Part shown: piece after piece, positions 7,858-15,185 of the stretch | How the letters are laid out: every line of letters starts with the position of its first letter | How positions within the stretch are numbered: position 1 is the first letter of the stretch | Assembly: GCA_040756055.1 (NCBI GenBank) | Contig: JBFLZR010000006.1 | Span: forward strand, 124,001 to 188,000 | Origin: Candidatus Zixiibacteriota bacterium | GTDB taxonomy: Bacteria; Zixibacteria; MSB-5A5; GN15; FEB-12 | DNA length: 64,000 nt | Direction: 5' to 3' | The notes under the pieces: model-generated | Told to the model about the DNA's origin: nothing | The model's input: only the letters and a program-made list of their open reading frames with translations | Databases searched by the model: none | Position numbers and translations under genes: made by a program

Positions 7858-8646
7858 TCAGTCGACTTTGTGGCAGGCCCGGCACAGTTCGTTTTGCGAA
7901 GAACAAACCAGGCGGGCCTTAGCATATCCGGCCGAAAGAGAATGGCAACTGGGGCATTCTATCCGGCCGTTAAATAATTGTATCTCCTGGCTGATCTGAT
8001 CGGCGATCGCGTTCCCCGGTTCACCCGCCCCCGGCACGACTTCCACCCCGACAGGATGACTGCCGTGCTCTTTGAACCTGGGAGCATCCTGGGCAAAATG
8101 AGCGATTTCCTCTGATATTTGCGCGGCGGTTTGCGAGTGACAGATCAGGCACGCCTGCGAGACGCTCAGTTTTCCCAGCACAGCGAAATCCGAGTGAAAT
8201 ATTACGGCAGCGGTCCGGTGATCCGGCGAAAGACCGGATAAACTCTCTCGCGGACCATGACAACAAAAGCACTGTCCCCGCTGGAAACTGTTTTCAAAGC
8301 TCACGAGAAAGCTTCTCTTCGCGGCCGTTATCTGCTCGGTTTTGTGGAAACTGTGACATTCACGACAGGCCCTGTCGCGAGTGCTGTGAAAATTGAGCGG
8401 AATACCACTGGGATTTACCAACCTCGCTTGGTGACACCTCTCGCACTGCTGGCGGTACTCCGTGTTGATACCGGTACCGGCGTTTAAATCGGCGGTGAAT
8501 GGGTGACAGTCGGTGCACGGGATGTTCTTGTGAGGGTTGTCGAACCTCTCGGCTGATCGCACGCTTGCCGTGTCGAATGCGAACTTGAAAGTCGCCGCGA
8601 CCGCGAGTGCGAACAAAGCTGCTATGCCCCAGCACAAATAGCGCAT
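7858..8646 (-). CDS. Heptaheme c-type cytochrome, membrane-anchored or exported
   Basis: A 262-residue protein with an N-terminal hydrophobic segment (about residues 6-24) that may be a signal anchor, since no obvious cleavage site follows. Seven CXXCH motifs are visible: CTDCH, CERCH, CRECH, CFCCH, CLICH, CPSCH and CRACH. The last lies three residues from the C-terminus. Spacing is uneven, with short heme-heme distances at both ends, as in small NapC/NrfH-adjacent or nitrite-reductase-like multiheme proteins, but no family is recognised. It lies downstream of the heme-barrel gene, separated by a terminator-like hairpin, so it may be expressed separately or by read-through. Confidence 0.85.
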   Translation of the reverse strand: MRYLCWGIAALFALAVAATFKFAFDTASVRSAERFDNPHKNIPCTDCHPFTADLNAGTGINTEYRQQCERCHQARLVNPSGIPLNFHSTRDRACRECHSFHKTEQITAAKRSFLVSFENSFQRGQCFCCHGPRESLSGLSPDHRTAAVIFHSDFAVLGKLSVSQACLICHSQTAAQISEEIAHFAQDAPRFKEHGSHPVGVEVVPGAGEPGNAIADQISQEIQLFNGRIECPSCHSLSAGYAKARLVCSSQNELCRACHKVD

Positions 8647-8742
8647 ATGAAAAGTATCGGCAGACTTAAAAGAATTCTTCGCATTCGACAGAATCGAATC
8701 GCGTCTTTGGGCGGGGAAAAGGCAGGTACAATGCCATATAAG

Positions 8743-8769
8743 AAAAGGGCGGCCCGGAAACGGCCGCCC
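8743..8769 (-). terminator. Intrinsic terminator after the heme-bearing barrel gene
   Basis: Reading the minus strand, GGGCGGCC (from 8769) pairs with GGCCGCCC (ending 8747) around seven bases and is followed by TTTT and further pyrimidines. An eight-pair all G-C stem makes it strong. It ends the leftward operon that starts near 11394. Confidence 0.82.
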
Positions 8770-8799
8770 GTGTTGACTTTTTGAACAAAAACGGTAATG

Positions 8800-9993
8800 T
8801 TAAAAAGCTGCGATAAAGCCCAGAACCAGCCTGTTTTCTTCGTTCTGGATGTCGTAAGTGTTCTCGGCGATGAGACGAATGTTGGTTTTGAGCAGGTATC
8901 CCACATGGCCGGTGATGGTCTCGTAATCATCTCCGTCAAAATCGGAGTCAACCCAGTTGTACAAACCAACCGCGTAGACCTTGCTCCGCTCACCATCGGG
9001 CATAAACAGAAGCTCGCCAAACGCGCCGCGGGTTTTGACTTCGTCGTCTGGTTTCACCATTACAAGATTCGGGTTGTCATCGCTTCGCTCGACATACTGA
9101 ACATTGAGTGTCAGCTTGTCATTGGGGGTCGTGATGGACATATCCGGCGCCAGCATCCACACCTCGTTGGTATTGGCGAAGCGGGCCTCTTTACCGTAGT
9201 ATCCGAACCCACCTAACCGTAAGTAGGCGCCTATGTCCTGCGAAATACGTCCGGCAAAATTCTTGTACTTATCCTTGTCATATGTCCGGAAATCATCGGC
9301 CGCCGCCAAACCATTGCCGTTGACCACCTCGACGACTATATCCGTGCCGCTCTCGAAGCCGTATGTCAGCATTATACCGCGATCGTAGGTGAGGTTAATA
9401 TCGGACGACCCCGGTGTTGTGCGATAAATCTGGTAGTCATCGTAAGTCAGCCGAAGCTCCCGTTTAAACAGAGGATCCGATACCTGAAACTGACCCACGT
9501 AAATGTCCAGCTCGCTGTTGAAAACGTTGTTGAACATGATAAACGCGTCCTCGAGACCGGCCACATCGCCCCGTTCGCTGAAGAAGAAATAGAAGTAGTA
9601 GGCGATGTTTTTCGAGAGAGCGCCGCCTGAGAGCAACTTCACATTGTACGGTGTCGTGAAGTCGACATCTTTTTCGGTTTCGGTCTGATGCTTGATGAAC
9701 CCTTCCAGGCGAACGGCGAACGGGAAATCGCGTATGAGATCCAGATCTTCATCACCGGTATTCTGAAAATATCTGGGGGCGTCCTGATCCTTGAGCGCGA
9801 AACCATTGCCGGCAAACTCGTCACCATAGGCCTTCAGACGCGGATAAGGTGCATGACAGGTGGTACACGACATGCCGTACTTGCGCGCAAAGGCCGGTAT
9901 GGCGTTGGCGCTGTCGGTCTGAATTACCAGGGCCGCCGCCGTTAAACCGATAAATACACCAGCGATCAAAAGCGTACGTAAAATCTGCTTCAC
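8800..9993 (-). CDS. Outer-membrane barrel with an N-terminal single-heme domain
   Basis: A 397-residue protein with GTG start at 9993 and GGAGGAGG just upstream. A signal peptide (about 32 residues, ending ANA) precedes a short segment with one c-type heme site, KYGMSCTTCHAPYPRLKAYGDEFAGNGF. The remaining 330 or so residues are a probable beta-barrel: many alternating aromatic strands, for example NIAYYFYFFFSERGDVAG, ELDIYVGQFQVSDPLFKREL, LRLGGFGYYGKE and a C-terminal aromatic residue (GFIAAF). The N-terminal part resembles the heme segment of porin-like cytochromes found beside multiheme operons. It starts 18 bases after the upstream multiheme gene in the same direction, so the two are one operon. 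It could pass electrons or reduced substrates across the outer membrane. Confidence 0.78.
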   Translation of the reverse strand: MKQILRTLLIAGVFIGLTAAALVIQTDSANAIPAFARKYGMSCTTCHAPYPRLKAYGDEFAGNGFALKDQDAPRYFQNTGDEDLDLIRDFPFAVRLEGFIKHQTETEKDVDFTTPYNVKLLSGGALSKNIAYYFYFFFSERGDVAGLEDAFIMFNNVFNSELDIYVGQFQVSDPLFKRELRLTYDDYQIYRTTPGSSDINLTYDRGIMLTYGFESGTDIVVEVVNGNGLAAADDFRTYDKDKYKNFAGRISQDIGAYLRLGGFGYYGKEARFANTNEVWMLAPDMSITTPNDKLTLNVQYVERSDDNPNLVMVKPDDEVKTRGAFGELLFMPDGERSKVYAVGLYNWVDSDFDGDDYETITGHVGYLLKTNIRLIAENTYDIQNEENRLVLGFIAAF

Positions 9994-10011
9994 TTTTCTT
10001 CCTCCTCCAGA

Positions 10012-11394
10012 TTAAGGTAATACCTCTACTGTTGTAGAGTGGTTGTTTACAACTATTATCTCAGCTTCATCTTCGGGAACCTCGAGAAAATCCGCCACCG
10101 GCTTGACCAGTTTCTGGTAATTCAGGGTAGCCTTTACCGTCATGGGACCTGGCGCGGCGTCGTCGGGAATTGTGAAACTGCATGTCTCAAGCTTCGTCTC
10201 GCGAGGCCCCAGACGATAATCGACGCCAAGGCTCTTGGTATTCCATTGCTGAATGGTCATGCGGCCCTGCGGATCGAAATAGGGCATGCGGAAAATACGG
10301 TCACCAATCGGAATACCGTCGCGCTGTACACCTTTGAAATTAGGATCGCCAAGGGCAATACCCATATCCTGGTATGCCAGCACGTCAGCGCCCACCGTGT
10401 ACTCTTCACCTTCGAATCCCTTGAGGTCTACGGGCAGGTGATAAACTTTGCCGGACGCATCGGTAGCTTCGACATGCATCCACACGATTCTGTCTTCTAC
10501 CGAGCCGGTTGGGAATTTGTGGCCGGTTTTCTGGTTGAACAGGGCAATCGTGAATTTAATCGGTTCGCCCGGTTCCGCTTCGGTGATATCGGGATGAATA
10601 CGAAGTTCGATAGTCCCCTGAACCTTGCCCGGATCATGAGCGCCATGGAACAGGTGCTGCCGGGCGTCCGGATATTCCGTGCCCATGGAGGCCGTCACTC
10701 CGGGAGCATAGGTCATATGGCAATCCTGGCAGATCACGCCCTGCTTCGAATAAGGCCCTTCTTTCCATTCAAGGTGAGTTGATTTAACCCAGATGCCATA
10801 AGGATCCTTCTCATTGTGACAGGTGCCGCAGAATTCGGCAGTGTGCAGGAAGTCGGATTTGGCCATCTCGTGCGCGGGGGAGTTGTCGCCTTCTCGAGGG
10901 CCGTATTTTACATTGCCCGGACTGGAAATAAAATTGAAATTGAACGGGGTGTCCCCTTGGAAACCGGTCACCGTGTGACACAGATCGCACTGCACACCCT
11001 CGTTGGCCCTGCTGCCTTCTTCAGGGCGAGGGGGAGGAACATCACCGGTCAGGAAAGAGATCGGAGCGTGGCACCCGTTACATCCGGCCTTCACTTCCGC
11101 GACAATTTCATCCTTCTCCGCATGTGGGACGGCCAGCTTGAAGTACTCAATCTCGTCCCAGTGATGGGTGTATGACTGCGACATCATTGCCTGTCGCCAC
11201 TGTCGATAGAAATCCACATGACACGAACTGCCGCAATAGTCCGGCGTATCGTAATCATCGTAGGATTTCGAGCCCAGCGGTCCTTCGGCAGCTGTTACAG
11301 CTCCTGCAAGTGATAAAGTTAGCAGTGCGGTCAGAATCAGGATCGCCGGCAGGCAATTGGTAAGGCGTTGTTTGGTTGTTACGGATGATGTCAT
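10012..11394 (-). CDS. Multiheme c-type cytochrome with C-terminal immunoglobulin-like domain
   Basis: A 460-residue exported protein. Start ATG 11394 is set by AGGAGGT immediately upstream and by a signal peptide (LTNCLPAILILTALLTLSLAGAVTA). Four canonical heme motifs (CNGCH, CDLCH, CGTCH, CQDCH) and one irregular CGSSCH (CX3CH) lie in the first 270 residues with the order typical of the cytochrome c554/c-prime-like family. The C-terminal half, from about residue 290, has a beta-sandwich look (EPGEPIKFTIALFNQKTGHKFPTGSVEDRIVWMHVEATD) and is common in this family. CX3CH sites have been reported to bind heme in some proteins. First gene of a leftward operon with the heme-barrel gene. Substrate unknown. 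Confidence 0.85.
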   Translation of the reverse strand: MTSSVTTKQRLTNCLPAILILTALLTLSLAGAVTAAEGPLGSKSYDDYDTPDYCGSSCHVDFYRQWRQAMMSQSYTHHWDEIEYFKLAVPHAEKDEIVAEVKAGCNGCHAPISFLTGDVPPPRPEEGSRANEGVQCDLCHTVTGFQGDTPFNFNFISSPGNVKYGPREGDNSPAHEMAKSDFLHTAEFCGTCHNEKDPYGIWVKSTHLEWKEGPYSKQGVICQDCHMTYAPGVTASMGTEYPDARQHLFHGAHDPGKVQGTIELRIHPDITEAEPGEPIKFTIALFNQKTGHKFPTGSVEDRIVWMHVEATDASGKVYHLPVDLKGFEGEEYTVGADVLAYQDMGIALGDPNFKGVQRDGIPIGDRIFRMPYFDPQGRMTIQQWNTKSLGVDYRLGPRETKLETCSFTIPDDAAPGPMTVKATLNYQKLVKPVADFLEVPEDEAEIIVVNNHSTTVEVLP

Positions 11395-11419
11395 TGGACC
11401 TCCTTTTCCTAAGATAAGA

Positions 11420-11437
11420 TAGTGAAAGAATTCACAA
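11420..11437. promoter_or_regulatory. Rex-like palindrome upstream of the leftward cytochrome operon
   Basis: TAGTGAAAGAATTCACAA; on the minus strand it is TTGTGAATTCTTTCACTA. It fits TTGTGAA-N4-TTCACAA in all but two positions. It lies 26 bases before ATG 11394, between a possible TTGACT (11509-11514, minus) and TAGACT (11486-11491, minus) promoter and the gene, so it would act as a roadblock or repressor site. Confidence 0.45.
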
Positions 11438-11765
11438 GCCCTATTTACTAACTGATCGGGGAATCGTTTCTTCCTGAGCCCCTTCAGTCTAATATGCTCC
11501 GGTGTCAAAGTCAAGGGATGTTTGAACATGCACGAGCAAATCTAAAGTCTACGGCGGGTTGAGCAGCGACCGGAGCGAACTGCCTTGTGACAATGAAACT
11601 GCCAACAAAGAAGTAGGTTAGCTCACAATGCTAAAATCAGTCCGGCTACGAGACCGAAAGGGATCTGGCCGTTGTCGGAAAGTTTTGGGCCATGATTCTC
11701 CGATCGAGAAGTCACCAGTATTTGTGAAAAGACCCGACAAATTCGTCAAATTTATTCTAAATGTC
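11438..11765. other. Noncoding spacer between divergent transcription units
   Basis: Apart from a possible minus-strand promoter at 11486-11514, no gene, repeat or RNA is evident in this stretch. TTTGTGAAAAG near 11736 is a possible extra half operator. Confidence 0.5.
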
Positions 11766-11794
11766 TTGACAAATAGTAGATAATGATATATTAC
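11766..11794 (+). promoter_or_regulatory. Candidate sigma70 promoter of the glutamate dehydrogenase unit
   Basis: TTGACA at 11766-11771 and TATTAC at 11789-11794, 17 bases apart; TATATT at 11787-11792 is an alternative. The 11 bases CTTGACAAATA are shared with the hexaheme cytochrome promoter. The palindrome at 11798-11815 overlaps the expected start of transcription. Confidence 0.55.
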
Positions 11795-11797
11795 TGT

Positions 11798-11815
11798 TTG
11801 TGAAAAAAGTCACAT
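11798..11815. promoter_or_regulatory. Rex-like or CRP/FNR-like operator over the gdh transcription start
   Basis: TTGTGAAAAAAGTCACAT holds TGTGA-N6-TCACA exactly (11799-11814). It directly follows the -10 element, where binding would block initiation. The same 14-base run TTTGTGAAAAAAGT recurs inverted at 6454-6467. Confidence 0.5.
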
Positions 11816-11832
11816 AATGTGGTTATTTGAAG

Positions 11833-11979
11833 ATGAGACCTTTTGATGTAACAATCGCCCGCTTTGACCATCCGGAGCCTGTGGCGGCTTACGGTTCGTT
11901 TCGGGTTACGGCGATGAATAACGAAGTGTCGGTGGTTGCTTATGAGGGGTCCAACATAAAGAAGGAACATTTTAGATGA
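11833..11979 (+). CDS. Possible 48-residue micro-ORF coupled to glutamate dehydrogenase
   Basis: An open frame from ATG 11833 to TGA 11977-11979 that overlaps the glutamate dehydrogenase start as ATGA. It has the sequence start MRPFDVTIARFDHPEP and ends NIKKEHFR, with reasonable residue composition. The stop/start overlap is typical of translational coupling. Against it, no good ribosome binding site precedes ATG 11833, no known family is recognised and the frame could be accidental because GAAGGA (11961-11966) is placed to serve the dehydrogenase start directly. Confidence 0.35.
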   Translation: MRPFDVTIARFDHPEPVAAYGSFRVTAMNNEVSVVAYEGSNIKKEHFR

Positions 11980-13262
11980 ACACCAAGGCGTTCAATGCGT
12001 TCGCCATGGCTCAGGCACAGTTCGATAAAGTTGCGGACTTCCTGGAGCTGGATTCAGCTACTCGTGAGCTGTTGCGTAATCCTCTTAGAGAGTATCATTT
12101 CAGCATTCCGGTTCATATGGATGATGGTACTTTCAAGGTCTTTCGTGGTTTTAGAGTTCAACACAACGATGCGAGAGGTCCGAGCAAAGGCGGAATACGT
12201 TTCCACCCCCAGGAAACAGTGGATACGGTCAGAGCTCTGTCCATGTGGATGACATGGAAGTGCGCGGTGGTTGATATTCCTCTCGGCGGCGGGAAAGGCG
12301 GCGTCATATGCGACCCGCACAATCTCAGCATGCGTGAGCAGGAACAGATCTGCCGCGGATGGGTACGTCAACTCGCCAAAAATGTCGGCCCGGTGGCTGA
12401 TGTTCCGGCTCCCGACGTAATGACTTCGGCCCAGCACATGCTGTGGATGCTCGATGAGTTCGAGCACATTCACGGCGGGAAATATCCCGGTTTCATCACC
12501 GGCAAACCGGTTGGCATGGGCGGTTCACTGGGACGTACCGAGGCTACCGGTTACGGTGTGGTGTACACGCTGCGCGAAGCACTCAAAGAATTGAATATCC
12601 GTCCTCAGGATACCACTGCCTCGGTCCAGGGATTCGGTAACGTTGCCCAGTATGCAATCAGGCTGTACACCCAGCTGGGTGGTACGGTTGTCTGCGTATC
12701 GTGCTGGGATCAGTCCGATGAAACCTCGTATTCCTTCCGCAAGAAGGACGGTATCGATATTGACGCCCTGCTCAAGATCACCGATCGCTTTGGCGGTATT
12801 GATAAAGGCAAAGCGAAAGACATGGGCTACGAGGTGCTGCCGGGCGAGACCTGGTTGGAACAGGAAGTCGATGTTCTGTTTCCGTCGGCTATCGAAAACC
12901 AGATCACAGGCGACAATGTCGGTAAGATCAGCAAGCGGGTGAAAGTAATAGCCGAGGGCGCCAATGGCCCGACCACGCCCGAAGCTGACAAGGTCATACA
13001 TGGACGCGGCATATTCGTGATTCCCGATTTTCTGGCCAACGCCGGCGGCGTCACGTGCAGCTATTTTGAGCAGGTCCAGAGCAACATGAACTACTTCTGG
13101 GAGAAGGAAGAGGTTCTGGGCAAGCTGGATCTGAAAATGACGGCTGCCTTTATCGCGGTCAGCGAACTGGCGCGCAAGCGTAAGATTTATATGCGCGACG
13201 CGGCCTATGTTATCGCGGTCAGCCGGGTGGCTCAAGCCTGTAAAGACAGAGGCTGGGTCTAA
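11976..13262 (+). CDS. gdhA: Glutamate dehydrogenase, Glu/Leu/Phe/Val dehydrogenase family
   Basis: A 428-residue cytoplasmic enzyme that interconverts glutamate and 2-oxoglutarate plus ammonium using NAD(P). Family marks are clear: KGGIRFHP, then PLGGGKGG with the catalytic lysine, PAPDVMTSAQHMLWMLDE, and the Rossmann segment VQGFGNVAQYAIRLY near residue 217. The length matches the small hexameric class. GAAGGA sits ten bases before ATG 11976. Its promoter carries the palindrome shared with the cytochrome operons, so its expression may follow redox or NADH state. A hairpin terminator follows. Cofactor preference cannot be read with certainty. Confidence 0.95.
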   Translation: MNTKAFNAFAMAQAQFDKVADFLELDSATRELLRNPLREYHFSIPVHMDDGTFKVFRGFRVQHNDARGPSKGGIRFHPQETVDTVRALSMWMTWKCAVVDIPLGGGKGGVICDPHNLSMREQEQICRGWVRQLAKNVGPVADVPAPDVMTSAQHMLWMLDEFEHIHGGKYPGFITGKPVGMGGSLGRTEATGYGVVYTLREALKELNIRPQDTTASVQGFGNVAQYAIRLYTQLGGTVVCVSCWDQSDETSYSFRKKDGIDIDALLKITDRFGGIDKGKAKDMGYEVLPGETWLEQEVDVLFPSAIENQITGDNVGKISKRVKVIAEGANGPTTPEADKVIHGRGIFVIPDFLANAGGVTCSYFEQVQSNMNYFWEKEEVLGKLDLKMTAAFIAVSELARKRKIYMRDAAYVIAVSRVAQACKDRGWV

Positions 13263-13305
13263 GATACAAAAATCACCCCCACATCTTCGTAGAACCGCAT
13301 AAAAG

Positions 13306-13340
13306 ACTGTCTGGGCCGAATCTTCGGTCCAGACAGTTTC
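13306..13340 (+). terminator. Probable intrinsic terminator after glutamate dehydrogenase
   Basis: ACTGTCTGG (13306-13314) pairs with CCAGACAGT (13329-13337); inside the loop CCGAA (13316-13320) pairs with TTCGG (13323-13327), giving a nearly continuous hairpin. The tail is TTTCATT, weaker than a full U-run. Confidence 0.68.
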
Positions 13341-13424
13341 ATTATAAGTAATTCGATTGGGGTTTCGCCCACGCAATAAAAACATTATCTTGTATCCGCA
13401 GGTAGTTAGACTGGAGAGGTGTCC

Positions 13425-15185
13425 GTGAATCAGTCGCCGGAAAATGACAGCAAAAACAAGATTGTCGACGAAATCCCCCGTTTCGATCGCGATCTGTTCG
13501 GCTCCGAAGAAAAATTCACGCGGATCGGCTCGGGCTCTATCGGAGGCAAAGCCGCAGGGCTTGCTTTTATAAAAGATGTTCTGATTTCTCAACTGGATAA
13601 CGGCCGTTACAAAAACATCACCGTCAATGTCCCCACCCTGACCGTCATCGGCACCGATGTCTTCGACCTTTTCATGCAGCGAAACGAACTTTACGACGAC
13701 GCCTTTTCGGATATGCCCGATGACCGCATCGCCCACGCGTTCCAGAGGGCGGAATTCCCCGCTGAATTTTGTGGCGACCTTCGCGGTCTGATCGAAAAAG
13801 TCCACACCCCGCTGGCCGTTCGCTCTTCAAGTCTTCTGGAAGATGCCATCTTTCGGCCCTTTGCCGGCGTCTATGGTACCAAAATGATTCCGAACAATCA
13901 GGCCGATGCTCAAACTCGTTTCAAATTGCTGATTGAGGCCATCAAATTCGTCTACGCTTCGACATTCTTCAAAGAGGCGAAAGACTACATAAAAGTCACC
14001 GGCCAGTCGCCACAGGACGAAAAAATGGCCGTGATTATTCAGGAAGTCGTCGGAAACCGCTACGGGGACCGCTTCTATCCCAACATATCAGGTGTCGCTC
14101 GTTCGTACAACTATTACCCCTTCGGCGATGCTCAGCCTGAGCAGGGAGTGGTCTCGCTCGCGCTGGGACTGGGTAAGACTATCGTCGATGGCGGCAAGAG
14201 CTGGACCTATTGCCCGGCCTATCCGACAGTCGGTCCGCCTTACGGCTCCGTTTCCGAAACCCTCAAACAGACTCAAACAGAGTTTTGGGCAGTCAACATG
14301 GGAAGGCCGCCCGCACACGACCCTATCAGGGAAACCGAGTATTTAGTCGAGGCCAACCTTGGTGATGCTGAGTATGATGGTACACTTGACAGAGTTGCCT
14401 CAACATACGTCGCTCAGAACGACCGAATTGTCATTGGAACCGGCTCTGAAGGTCCCCGGGTGCTCAACTTCGCGCCCGTTCTCAGACTCGACGATATCCC
14501 CCTGAACGATCTTATTGACAGAATCCTGCAGATATGTGAAGAGCGAACGGGAAAGAAGGTCGAAGTTGAGTTCGCCATGGAGATTGACTCCGAGATACGA
14601 TTTGGCTTTCTCCAGGTAAGGCCAATGGTCGTTGCCGAGGGCAGTGTGAGCGTATCCGAGACTGATCTTGCCGCCGACGATCTGCTGCTGGCGTCTAACG
14701 TCGTTATGGGCAACGGCGAAATCAACGACATAAGAGACGTTGTCTACGTCCGGCCGGAGAACTTTCTGGCTAAGAATACCCGTACCATAGCCTCTGAGGT
14801 CGAAAACATAAATCGACGGCTGGTAGCTGGCGTAAAACCGTACCTGCTGATGGGTTTCGGGCGTTGGGGAAGTTCCGATCCGTGGCTCGGTATCCCCGTG
14901 AATTGGAGCCAGATTGCCGGCGCGAAAGTAATCGTTGAATCCACCCTGGAAGATATGAATGTCGATCCCAGTCAGGGGTCGCACTTCTTTCACAATATCA
15001 CCAGTTTTCAAATATGCTATTTTTCGGTGCACCACGCGAGCAAGTACCGGATCGCGTGGGATTGGCTGAACGCTCAGCCGGCGTCGGAAGAAACAGACTT
15101 TGTCAGACATGTCGAACTGAAGGCTCCACTGACGATCAAAGTCGATGGACGCAACAGGCAAGGGGTTATCAGGTATGGAAGATGA
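13425..15185 (+). CDS. PEP/pyruvate-binding (PPDK N-terminal type) ATP-grasp protein
   Basis: A 586-residue cytoplasmic protein. GTG 13425 is preferred to GTG 13419, because GGAGAGG (13413-13419) is five bases upstream. The domain is that of PEP synthase and pyruvate phosphate dikinase ATP-grasp modules: IGSGSIGGKAAGLAF near residue 40, VPTLTVIGTDVFDLFM, PLAVRSSSLLEDAIFRPFAGVYGT near residue 130, and MAVIIQEVVGNRYGDRFYPNISGVARS. The later part has GRWGSSDPWLGIPVNW and GSHFFHNIT, shared with its neighbour. No phosphohistidine swivel domain or PEP/pyruvate barrel is present, so it is not a complete PEP synthase. It overlaps the next gene by 11 bases. The reaction is unknown. Confidence 0.85.
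   Translation: MNQSPENDSKNKIVDEIPRFDRDLFGSEEKFTRIGSGSIGGKAAGLAFIKDVLISQLDNGRYKNITVNVPTLTVIGTDVFDLFMQRNELYDDAFSDMPDDRIAHAFQRAEFPAEFCGDLRGLIEKVHTPLAVRSSSLLEDAIFRPFAGVYGTKMIPNNQADAQTRFKLLIEAIKFVYASTFFKEAKDYIKVTGQSPQDEKMAVIIQEVVGNRYGDRFYPNISGVARSYNYYPFGDAQPEQGVVSLALGLGKTIVDGGKSWTYCPAYPTVGPPYGSVSETLKQTQTEFWAVNMGRPPAHDPIRETEYLVEANLGDAEYDGTLDRVASTYVAQNDRIVIGTGSEGPRVLNFAPVLRLDDIPLNDLIDRILQICEERTGKKVEVEFAMEIDSEIRFGFLQVRPMVVAEGSVSVSETDLAADDLLLASNVVMGNGEINDIRDVVYVRPENFLAKNTRTIASEVENINRRLVAGVKPYLLMGFGRWGSSDPWLGIPVNWSQIAGAKVIVESTLEDMNVDPSQGSHFFHNITSFQICYFSVHHASKYRIAWDWLNAQPASEETDFVRHVELKAPLTIKVDGRNRQGVIRYGR

Noticed and set aside
12525-13805. 426-codon minus-strand frame over glutamate dehydrogenase and the next gene
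   Set aside because: Fully antisense to conserved gdhA sequence and to the ATP-grasp gene start, with no known family and low-complexity composition.
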